NCBI GenBank assembly: GCA_029561505.1
Contig: JAKQXK010000169.1
Span: 1 to 5,598 of the forward strand
From: Spirochaetota bacterium
GTDB taxonomy: Bacteria > Spirochaetota > Leptospiria > Turneriellales > Turneriellaceae
Length of the DNA: 5,598 nt
Reading direction: 5' to 3'
Shown here: positions 1 to 5,589 of the stretch, in pieces
Layout: each line of letters starts with the position of its first letter
Position numbering within the stretch: the stretch's first letter is position 1
Notes under the pieces: generated by a model
Databases searched by the model: none
What the model saw: the letters and a program-made list of their open reading frames with translations, nothing else
Told to the model about the DNA's origin: nothing
Made by a program: the position numbers and the translations under genes

Positions 1-1
1 G

Positions 2-784
2 GTCATTCAATTCGACGCCAATAACCCGAAGAACGGTGCGGCAGATCTTGAGCAACTTGTCGTGCCCGATAAGGCAATCAGCGCTGAACTGTTGCGCGTT
101 TCGAACTCCGCATTTTACGGACGCTCAGGTAAGGTAAAGGTATTGCGCGACGCGCTCGCCGTGCTCGGCATCAAAGCCACGAAGAACCTCGTGATCTATC
201 TCAGCACGAAAACCATGGCTGCGAATTTCAAGAGCGACACGTTCAGACGCTACCTTACACAATACCCCATTTTTGCCGCGCTGGTCGCGCAGAACGTCGC
301 TTTCGAAACGCGGCTCAAATCTCAGGCCGACGAGTGTTTTCTCGCCGCGCTGCTGCACAGCATTGGCATGAACATCATCGCGATGGAACGCCAGGGCCAT
401 TACAGCGACATGATCGCGGCCTGTGAAAAAAACAACTGGAGCCTCGTTCAACTCGAAAAACAATCTTACGGAATGACGCATGCTGAGGTGGGCAAGAAAG
501 CCGCACTGCACTGGAAACTGCCAGAGATCTATCAGCCGCTGATGGAAATTTCACCCAACAGCGCGCCAGAAACGATCGTTGAAGACCTGGCGAAACTGAC
601 CTTCATCGCTGCGGTCTGCGCATCGCTGATGCTCGCGATTCCCGTGAAAGACAGCGCGGTCGATGCGGCGCGCAGTTTCTATCAGCAACTCGGTGGTGCG
701 GGAGATGTCACCGGCAAACACGGGTCAGCAGAGGCGCTCGCAAAAATGAAAAACCACCCGTTCGCAATGTTGGCAATGTCTTGA
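2..784 (+). CDS. HDOD-domain signalling protein, 5'-truncated by window edge
   Basis: The frame is open from the first bases to a TGA at 782-784, giving 260 visible residues. A GTG at 62 could be taken as a start, but the in-frame codons before it continue the domain (helix with A-D-L-E-Q-L, then V-V-P-D-K-A-I-S-A-E-L-L), so the real start lies upstream of the window. HDOD landmarks are the NSAFYG turn (104-121), the LRDALAVLGIKATKNLV segment after it, an A-A-L-L-H-S-I-G segment near 341-367, and T-H-A-E-V-G near 476-493 followed by a W-K-L-P-E-I-Y helix. The HD pair of true metal phosphohydrolases is His-Ser here (H at 356-358, S at 359-361), and the usual later His-His is absent, so catalysis is not expected. 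HDOD proteins are generally non-catalytic signalling or scaffolding modules, often linked to two-component or cyclic-nucleotide systems. The next gene starts 16 bp downstream, so they are probably co-transcribed. The family call is confident; the specific role is unknown. Confidence 0.85.
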   Translation, partial: VIQFDANNPKNGAADLEQLVVPDKAISAELLRVSNSAFYGRSGKVKVLRDALAVLGIKATKNLVIYLSTKTMAANFKSDTFRRYLTQYPIFAALVAQNVAFETRLKSQADECFLAALLHSIGMNIIAMERQGHYSDMIAACEKNNWSLVQLEKQSYGMTHAEVGKKAALHWKLPEIYQPLMEISPNSAPETIVEDLAKLTFIAAVCASLMLAIPVKDSAVDAARSFYQQLGGAGDVTGKHGSAEALAKMKNHPFAMLAMS

Positions 785-800
785 AGCGCATTAGGCCAAC

Positions 801-1856
801 GTGCAAAAGATACTCATAGTCGAAGACGAGGTCGTGCAGCGCACTGCGCTCGAGACCTATATCAAAGCCTGGGGCTATACCGTAGATGCGGTTGAAACCG
901 CTGCGGCCGCAATCACCTACCTCACGCGTAACGAACCCGATATGGTCATTATTGACCTGCATCTGCCCGATCACCCCGGTATGGAAATTCTGAAGCACAT
1001 CAGAGATACTGACGGCCCGATTCCGATGCCGGTGTTCATGACTTCGGCAGAAGATTCGCCCGAAATTCGCATCGTCTGCATGTCGTCCGGCGCCGATGAT
1101 TTTTTGCCGAAGCCGCTCAATTTCGCCGAACTCTCGATGAAAATTCAGCAGGGCTTCGAGCGCGTCGACTACCGCAAGCAGATTCGCGAACTCAATTTGA
1201 AACTTGAACGCGAGAAAAAGAGTCTGCAGCGCTACTTTTCAGATGACCTCGTTGAGAAAATTCTCAGCGAAGAAATTTCAACCGAACTCGGCGGTGCCAT
1301 CGTCGAGGCGTCGATCATGTTTTTTGACATACGCGGCTCAACGACGATGGCCGAGCGCATCGGCCCGCAGGCCTACGCCGAACGCATCTCGCGCCTCTTT
1401 GCCGACCTGATGGATATTATCTTCGACAATGGCGGCTCGATCAATGAACTTTTGGGTGACGGCATTCTCGCGACCTTCGGCTGCCCCTTCCCTAAAGCAG
1501 ACGATGCGGCAAATTCGGTAAAGGCCGCGCTCGCGATTGAAGCGCACATGCTTGCGCTGAACCAGAAGCGTGAGGCCGCGGGCAAAGTGCCTTATGGCTT
1601 CGGTATCGGCATCTCTACCGGAAAAATATTCGCAGGTAATATCGGCTCTGAGCGCATGATCAAGTTTGCGGTCATGGGCGACTCGGTGAATACCGCTGCC
1701 AGAATTCAAGACCTGACCAAAGAAGCGGCGTACAATATCATCGTCGACGAACGCACCGTGACGGCGGGAAATCCTACCTGCGAACAACATGAACTGACGA
1801 CGACGCAGCTGCGTGGCAAGAACGAAGCCGTTCGCCTTTTCGGACTCAGCCAATGA
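801..1856 (+). CDS. Response regulator with C-terminal class III nucleotide cyclase (adenylate/guanylate)
   Basis: This is a 351-residue REC-cyclase fusion. Receiver domain, about 2-118: acidic pair E8/D9, phospho-acceptor D52 in V-I-I-D-L-H-L-P, T81, and K104 in F-L-P-K-P, all intact. A charged helical linker (about 120-155, ending R-Y-F-S-D-D-L-V-E-K-I-L) resembles the signalling helix usual before such cyclases. Cyclase domain, about 165-349: metal ligands D176 (F-F-D-I-R-G-S-T) and D220 (L-L-G-D-G), and transition-state residues N297 and R301 (V-N-T-A-A-R), all present, so catalysis is expected. The purine-selecting positions are unusual: E216 replaces the adenylate-cyclase Lys, and A290 sits where Asp or Thr is typical. 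This hints at GTP use, but family data do not settle it. The GTG start at 801 fits because M-Q-K-I-L-I-V-E-D is a canonical receiver N-terminus; only a weak TAGG (792-795) precedes it. Its stop overlaps the next start (ATGA). Probably cytoplasmic: no membrane segment is seen. The cognate kinase is not in the window. Confidence 0.95.
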   Translation: MQKILIVEDEVVQRTALETYIKAWGYTVDAVETAAAAITYLTRNEPDMVIIDLHLPDHPGMEILKHIRDTDGPIPMPVFMTSAEDSPEIRIVCMSSGADDFLPKPLNFAELSMKIQQGFERVDYRKQIRELNLKLEREKKSLQRYFSDDLVEKILSEEISTELGGAIVEASIMFFDIRGSTTMAERIGPQAYAERISRLFADLMDIIFDNGGSINELLGDGILATFGCPFPKADDAANSVKAALAIEAHMLALNQKREAAGKVPYGFGIGISTGKIFAGNIGSERMIKFAVMGDSVNTAARIQDLTKEAAYNIIVDERTVTAGNPTCEQHELTTTQLRGKNEAVRLFGLSQ

Positions 1857-2218
1857 GCGAAGCGCAGAAAATTCAACCTGTTCGCCTGCCGCACGGCAAA
1901 TATGTCTTTCGCGAGGGCGATGCCTCTGATGGTTTTATGTATTTCATCTTCGCGGGTGACATTGAGATTTCAAAATCGGGCCTCGGCACGCTGCGCACGC
2001 TTTCGCAGGGCCATTTTTTTGGCGAGATGGCCTTAATTCGCGCAACACCGCGAACGGCGACGGCGCGGGTGCTCTCGTCTGAAGCCAAACTCGGGCGCAT
2101 CGATCTCAAAACGTTTGCGTGGCTCGCTAAGAGCAACCCTGGCTTTCTTGCCAACCTGATCGGCGTCGTCGCGAAACGCGCCGCACGCGCGATGAAAAAA
2201 GTATACGACCATGTTTGA
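1853..2218 (+). CDS. Single-domain cyclic-nucleotide-binding protein, intact binding cassette
   Basis: The 121-residue product is almost entirely one CRP/PKA-type cNMP-binding domain. The early beta-roll shows V-F-R-E-G-D-A-S-D-G-F-M-Y-F-I (18-32) and a G-D-I-E-I-S strand. The phosphate-binding cassette is complete: F56-G57-E58-M59-A60-L61, then P66-R67-T68-A69-T70. E58 should contact the ribose 2'-OH and R67 the cyclic phosphate. T68 resembles the Thr that favours cGMP in PKG and CNG channels, although Thr or Ser here is also common in bacterial cAMP-type domains. A C-terminal helix (about 98-118, rich in Lys/Arg) probably forms the lid. There is no helix-turn-helix, kinase or channel domain, so it is not a CRP-type regulator; it may act through a protein partner. 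The ATG lies inside the cyclase stop (ATGA) with no clear Shine-Dalgarno sequence, suggesting translational coupling. It is the most obvious candidate receptor for the product of the adjacent cyclase. Confidence 0.92.
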   Translation: MSEAQKIQPVRLPHGKYVFREGDASDGFMYFIFAGDIEISKSGLGTLRTLSQGHFFGEMALIRATPRTATARVLSSEAKLGRIDLKTFAWLAKSNPGFLANLIGVVAKRAARAMKKVYDHV

Positions 2219-2612
2219 CCTGATTCAGCAAGGCAAGGCACTGCCACAGCGCCACCTGCGCGCCGGCGACTTCGTCTACCGCGCGGGCAAGCCCGTCGAC
2301 GGCAATCTGTACATCGTTCTTGAAGGCGTCGTCGCGGCGCTCGATAACCAAGAGGGTTTTATACTTGGTTCAGAACTCGAACCGGGCGCGTTCTTCGGCG
2401 ATGTAGAAATAATGTCTGAATCAGAGATACGCCTGCAGACGTATAAAGTCAAATCGATGTCTGCCACCCTCGCGATTATGGATAAACGCGCCGTAAAGCT
2501 CACGGGCGAGCTGCACCCGCAGTTTTTTCTGAACCTGCTGCGCAGTGCCATCGACAACCTTAACCGGGCCGAGCAATACCTTATCAACGCGGCACAGAAA
2601 ACGGAAAACTAG
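2211..2612 (+). CDS. Second single-domain cNMP-binding-like protein, eroded cassette
   Basis: The 133-residue product has the cNMP-binding beta-roll: H-L-R-A-G-D-F-V-Y-R-A-G-K-P-V-D-G-N-L-Y-I-V-L-E-G-V (15-40), then P-G-A-F-F-G-D-V-E-I (59-68), then a C-terminal helix (about 102-128). Against its neighbour the phosphate-binding cassette is degraded: the key Glu is Asp (D64), the following A-L is E-I, and the P-R-T-A-T segment is replaced by E-I-R-L-Q-T (72-77). R74 might still align with the phosphate-contacting Arg, but the small residue after it is Leu. It may bind nucleotide weakly, bind something else, or serve only as a partner for the upstream protein. It starts on an ATG inside the upstream gene and overlaps it by 8 bp; the A-rich stretch upstream is at best a weak ribosome site. 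It has no output domain and ends at TAG 2610-2612, closing the operon. The fold call is fairly sure; ligand binding is doubtful. Confidence 0.85.
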   Translation: MFDLIQQGKALPQRHLRAGDFVYRAGKPVDGNLYIVLEGVVAALDNQEGFILGSELEPGAFFGDVEIMSESEIRLQTYKVKSMSATLAIMDKRAVKLTGELHPQFFLNLLRSAIDNLNRAEQYLINAAQKTEN

Positions 2613-2614
2613 TC

Positions 2615-2644
2615 GTTTGCTGTGGGTTTAAACCCACAGCAAAC
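2615..2644 (+). terminator. Perfect 30-nt palindrome after the signalling operon, candidate terminator
   Basis: The arm GTTTGCTGTGGGTTT (2615-2629) is followed at once by its exact reverse complement (2630-2644), starting 2 bp after the TAG stop. As RNA it can fold into a strong hairpin with a loop of about four bases around TTAA. Position and perfect pairing fit the end of an operon. However, no T-run follows on the + strand (the next bases are AGTAACCGGTC), so it is not a textbook intrinsic terminator. It could instead be an mRNA 3'-stabilising hairpin or a dimeric protein-binding site. Confidence 0.5.
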
Positions 2645-2686
2645 AGTAACCGGTCAAAAAACAACAAACAAATGTTCACCATCTTT

Positions 2687-2717
2687 TTGGCACATTGGCG
2701 TGCCTGCCCAGTATAGT
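2687..2717 (+). promoter_or_regulatory. Weak sigma70-like promoter candidate for the lipoprotein gene
   Basis: TTGGCA (2687-2692) and TATAGT (2712-2717) resemble -35 and -10 boxes, but the 19-nt spacer is longer than ideal. Transcription would begin near 2724, almost on top of the ribosome site at 2722-2726, leaving a very short leader. That tension lowers confidence. The lipoprotein gene should have its own promoter, since a strong hairpin separates it from the upstream operon, and this is the best match seen in the 127-bp gap. Confidence 0.3.
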
Positions 2718-2721
2718 TAAT

Positions 2722-2726
2722 AGGAG
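2722..2726 (+). promoter_or_regulatory. Ribosome binding site AGGAG supporting the ATG at 2740
   Basis: AGGAG lies 13 nt before the ATG at 2740, longer than the usual 5-9 nt. It lies downstream of the in-frame TTG at 2695, so it cannot serve that alternative start. Together with the signal peptide beginning exactly at 2740, it favours the ATG. Confidence 0.5.
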
Positions 2727-2739
2727 CCATAGTCCCATA

Positions 2740-2793
2740 ATGTTTAAACACCTCTCTTTAATTACGCTCGCTGCTTTTTTGTTCAGCGCCTGC
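2740..2793 (+). other. Lipoprotein signal peptide with lipobox Cys18
   Basis: Codons 1-18 encode a short positive start (K3, H4), a hydrophobic stretch L-S-L-I-T-L-A-A-F-L, and F-S-A-C. Signal peptidase II would cleave before C18, and the mature protein would start C-Q-G-G-F. The residue after Cys is Gln, not Asp. Sorting to the inner or outer membrane cannot be decided from this. Confidence 0.8.
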
Positions 2794-5589
2794 CAGGGCG
2801 GCTTCGAGCGTTTCGCGCCTCCTGCGAATAGCATTTCGGGCCGCGGCGCGAAGGTGAATCCACGCATTTTAAGCACTACACCCGCAAATGGCGCAACGGT
2901 ATCGCCTGTGACCGGCGCTACAGGTTCACAGATTCGGGTCGTTTTCGACATGACAATGGCCACGAACCTCACGCCGGTTATCAACACCTATGTGCGTGAT
3001 TTTCTCAATAACGAAATTGCCTGGTTTAGCGTGGCGAACTCTGGCACAACCTTCACCTGGTCGTCGACGAACTTCTTAAATGACACGCTCACGATTCAAC
3101 TCGGCTGGGTGCGCTGGCCAGAGAACAACTACATCGGCTTCGATTTCAACAACGACACGCTGCAGAACCTCGACGACATGCCGCTCGCGAACGATACGCG
3201 TTTCTCTTTTTATGCAAGCTGGGATTCAGGCCGTTACAAGGTAGTTCACACTGGCCAATATGCATGCTACTATTATTCACCCGGCCAGAGCAAGTGGATA
3301 GAACGCGAGAGCTGCATTGAAGACGGCGGTGAACCGAAGATCGGCACTCAAGACTATCCGGCGGGGCAGAACGGTTTTATCGACCCGATGAGCAACGTGC
3401 ACGGCCCAACAATCTATGGTGCAGCTTCAGGCGGCCTCGTCAACGGACGCAGATTCGTAACGGGGGCACATCCGCAAAATCTGATCTCGACAAACTGTGC
3501 AGTCGTTGGCGGCACTGCCGCGTGCGAACCCTATTCGATCGACAGCGTCACCAGCCTCGTATGGAAAACCTGCAGCGAAGGCCAGACATTCTGGAATGTC
3601 GGCGACAAGTGCTACAATGCCCCGACAGATTTTACCTGGGGTAACGCTGTCAACGCCTGCTCGACCCTGAACCTCATGAACGCAGGTCAGGGTTATGGCG
3701 GCAGGCGCGACTGGCGCCTACCGACGGTCCAAGAGCTTGAAAGCCTTGTTGATTATGGGGCGCGCAATACATTCAGCGGTTTGACATTTTCTGAGCCGCA
3801 CGCGTCAGCACCCGAGGCGCCGGCAATTCACGGCTACGCACAATCATCAGCCCCGTTCTTATGGGAAGGTCCTTTTCCAAACACGTCTGTCAGCAAAGGC
3901 TATTGGACAGCAACGGGAATATCAGCCATTGTGAGTGGTCAGACCTACCACTCCGATGCCTACGTCGTTGAATTCAAAAAAGGCTCAATGGGTGCGGGCG
4001 GGGGCACGGGTGCGCTTCTTGAGTCGAAGCGCGTCACGACGAACCGAAAAAAAGTTCGCTGCGTTGCCGGCCCCGACGTGCTGCCGGCTGCGCAGAGTCT
4101 CACGCCCGCCGTGCAGGCTGCGGGCACAGCGCTCGGTGCGACCGGCGCGGCTTTCGTGGGTTTTGACTCAAACGCCAGTTTCAACGTCACGAGCGCCACG
4201 CCCGCATACGATTTGCAGACCGACGGCCACTCAATTCTGGTGCAGTATTCAAAAGTTCCCAACGGAGTTGCAGCAGGCGCCAGCGCCAATTATTGTATCG
4301 CTGCCGCCAATGCGACCACGTGCGCAGTTTCGTCACCGACGATTGCGACCGCTTTACCTTCAGGCACGAATGCCTATAAACTGACGCTTGGTTCGGCTAT
4401 GGGTGCGAACACAGCCTATAAGCTCTTCGTGAGCAATGTCAATACTGCAAGTGATCTTTGGCAAACGGGCACCGCTTACACAGATGGCTCATTCTTTTAT
4501 GAAGCGGGCAACGTTTATGAAGTGCTCGTCAACCATACTTCAACTACGGTCGCAACCGATCTGGGGGACGGCGACATCGCCCTGCTACCGCAATTTGCAG
4601 GCAGCACCGCATATACGGCCAATCAATTCTTGTACGCGACCTCTATAGGCAAAGTCGTCAAAGTGGTCGCCAACTACACCTCTACATCGTCAGCGCAAGA
4701 TGACATCGACAGCGGCAAGCTGCTCGATGTGAAGGCGATCATTACCGACCCGCCTGTTGCACTGAACCTCTCACGTGCGCTTTTCAGCGGGCCTCTGCGT
4801 ACCGCGGCGCCCACCGCCACACCGGTATTTAATGTTGCCAGCGCGGCATCGACGAATCTGACAAGCGTGCAGGTAACTTTCAGCCGGGTGCCGAACAGCA
4901 CTGAAGCGACCACGATTGGCAACTATTGCATCGTCAGCGCGACAGCAAACCCATTCACCTGCGCAGCTCCGCTTGCTGCGGTCAGTGCTGCGAGTCTCTC
5001 AAATTACACTGTGACCCTGACAACCTCTCTGACCGCTGGTATCCCTTATGCGGTGCTCGTGAGCAATGTGACAATGCTCGGCACACATGTCGTGAATGAC
5101 TCGGTCAACAAACTGCGCTGGCAGCGCTGCCGACGCGGCACGCTCGATGCTCCCACCTGCCCCGACGACGGAGTGCTCACGAACGAGAACGACTACTGGA
5201 ACAACCAGCTGAACTATTGCGACAGCCTGAACGCACAGACCTATGACGGCTACCAGATTACGGGAGTCAACGACCCTTACAGATGGCGCGCGCCGACGAT
5301 TAACGAACTTAAGAGCATTGCCAACCGCTCACTTTTTGGTACGGTCGGAGTTTCTATCGACACGACAGTTTTCCCGACGCCCAATGTTCTCGCTGAAGAT
5401 TTTGCTGCATCAACCAACTATTCGCTGACCGGCCCCAATACAGGTTCGAATACACCGAACTACAACACAGCCTGGGGGTTCAATTTTATTGCCGGCTTTC
5501 CCAGCCTGTCTCAAAAAGATTATTCAACACTCGGGCAGCTGCTCAAGCCTCCGAAAAAACACATTCGCTGCGTGAGGTCAATGCCGTGA
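2740..5589 (+). CDS. Large modular lipoprotein with two DUF1566 domains, Ig-like and CBM5/12-like repeats
   Basis: The product is 949 residues. ATG 2740 is preferred over an in-frame TTG at 2695 because it starts a clean lipoprotein signal: M-F-K-H, hydrophobic core, lipobox F-S-A-C with lipidated C18 (Phe at -3 suits the loose spirochaete lipobox). Layout: Ig-like domain of the Big_5/SbsA kind (about 41-158; T-T-P-A-N-G-A-T-V-S then V-V-F-D-M-T-M); DUF1566 region 1 (about 165-442; T-G-Q-Y-A-C, S-L-V-W, W325-R-L-P-T-V-Q-E-L, G-Y-W-T-A-T, V-R-C-V); Ig-like repeat A (481-566); two CBM5/12-like modules (574-615, 619-664); Ig-like repeat B (697-777); DUF1566 region 2 (about 786-946; L-R-W-Q-R-C, W849-R-A-P-T-I-N-E-L, I-R-C-V). 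Apart from C18 there are 16 cysteines, mostly in local pairs, consistent with disulfides outside the cytoplasm. DUF1566 domains are common in exported proteins, including spirochaete lipoproteins, but have no firm general function; a binding or adhesive surface role is inference. It ends at TGA 5587-5589. Confidence 0.9.
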   Translation: MFKHLSLITLAAFLFSACQGGFERFAPPANSISGRGAKVNPRILSTTPANGATVSPVTGATGSQIRVVFDMTMATNLTPVINTYVRDFLNNEIAWFSVANSGTTFTWSSTNFLNDTLTIQLGWVRWPENNYIGFDFNNDTLQNLDDMPLANDTRFSFYASWDSGRYKVVHTGQYACYYYSPGQSKWIERESCIEDGGEPKIGTQDYPAGQNGFIDPMSNVHGPTIYGAASGGLVNGRRFVTGAHPQNLISTNCAVVGGTAACEPYSIDSVTSLVWKTCSEGQTFWNVGDKCYNAPTDFTWGNAVNACSTLNLMNAGQGYGGRRDWRLPTVQELESLVDYGARNTFSGLTFSEPHASAPEAPAIHGYAQSSAPFLWEGPFPNTSVSKGYWTATGISAIVSGQTYHSDAYVVEFKKGSMGAGGGTGALLESKRVTTNRKKVRCVAGPDVLPAAQSLTPAVQAAGTALGATGAAFVGFDSNASFNVTSATPAYDLQTDGHSILVQYSKVPNGVAAGASANYCIAAANATTCAVSSPTIATALPSGTNAYKLTLGSAMGANTAYKLFVSNVNTASDLWQTGTAYTDGSFFYEAGNVYEVLVNHTSTTVATDLGDGDIALLPQFAGSTAYTANQFLYATSIGKVVKVVANYTSTSSAQDDIDSGKLLDVKAIITDPPVALNLSRALFSGPLRTAAPTATPVFNVASAASTNLTSVQVTFSRVPNSTEATTIGNYCIVSATANPFTCAAPLAAVSAASLSNYTVTLTTSLTAGIPYAVLVSNVTMLGTHVVNDSVNKLRWQRCRRGTLDAPTCPDDGVLTNENDYWNNQLNYCDSLNAQTYDGYQITGVNDPYRWRAPTINELKSIANRSLFGTVGVSIDTTVFPTPNVLAEDFAASTNYSLTGPNTGSNTPNYNTAWGFNFIAGFPSLSQKDYSTLGQLLKPPKKHIRCVRSMP
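4180..4437 (+). repeat. Ig-like repeat A within the lipoprotein (residues 481-566)
   Basis: This unit runs from F-N-V-T-S-A through V-Q-Y-S-K-V-P-N, N-Y-C-I and T-C-A to Y-K-L-F-V-S-N-V. The same order of motifs recurs at 4828-5070, including one Cys pair (C519, C528 here) and the closing V-S-N-V. The copies are diverged, so the duplication is old. The fold assignment as Ig-like/fibronectin-like rests on the beta-strand pattern only. Confidence 0.75.
4459..4731 (+). repeat. Tandem pair of CBM5/12-like modules (residues 574-615 and 619-664)
   Basis: Two adjacent approximately 43-residue units share an aligned pattern. Unit 1 has W-Q-T-G-T-A-Y-T-D-G, then F-F-Y-E-A-G-N-V-Y-E-V, V-N-H-T-S-T and D-G-D-I-A-L-L. 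Unit 2 has F-A-G-S-T-A-Y-T-A-N, then F-L-Y-A-T-S-I-G-K-V-V-K-V, A-N-Y-T-S-T and D-S-G-K-L-L. The order (aromatic, gly-thr-ala-tyr-thr, then N/G-x-V-Y) recalls the small carbohydrate-binding modules of the CBM5/12 fold, also found in phage tail proteins. Unit 2 lacks the leading Trp and the second Tyr (V-V-K-V for V-Y-E-V), so sugar binding, if any, is more likely in unit 1. Confidence 0.6.
4828..5070 (+). repeat. Ig-like repeat B within the lipoprotein (residues 697-777)
   Basis: This is the second copy of the unit at 4180-4437: F-N-V-A-S-A, V-T-F-S-R-V-P-N, N-Y-C-I (C730), T-C-A (C741), Y-T-V-T-L, and Y-A-V-L-V-S-N-V. A 13-base stretch (TCGTGAGCAATGT) is identical at the ends of both copies. 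It is separated from copy A by the CBM-like pair and a linker, and leads directly into the second DUF1566 region. Confidence 0.75.

Noticed and set aside
62..64. GTG at 62 as the true start of the HDOD gene
   Set aside because: The frame stays open to the window edge and the upstream residues fit the first helices of the HDOD domain; starting at 62 would cut the domain.
1338..1853. Long minus-strand reading frame opposite the cyclase
   Set aside because: It lies wholly antisense to a strongly recognisable cyclase domain, and its translation resembles no family I know; it is a shadow of GC-rich coding sequence.
1853..2612. The two cNMP-binding genes as a single frameshifted two-domain gene
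   Set aside because: Each has its own ATG, a complete domain and a C-terminal helix, and the 8-bp overlap is normal for coupled genes; both frames look intact.
2615..2644. Palindrome as part of a CRISPR array or mobile-element end
   Set aside because: Only one copy is present in the window, with no spaced repeats, transposase or target-site duplication nearby.
2672..2716. A 14-codon ATG reading frame upstream of the lipoprotein, possible leader peptide
   Set aside because: No ribosome site precedes it, it has no run of regulatory codons, and no alternative hairpins with a T-run follow it.
2695..2739. In-frame TTG at 2695 as start of the lipoprotein
   Set aside because: It would add 15 residues ahead of a complete signal peptide and place the AGGAG site inside the gene; the ATG at 2740 gives a normal lipoprotein N-terminus.
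3935..4384. A 149-codon + strand frame inside the lipoprotein gene
   Set aside because: It is a shifted frame rich in Arg, Pro and Ser, typical of out-of-frame reading, while the main frame carries DUF1566 and Ig-like motifs throughout.
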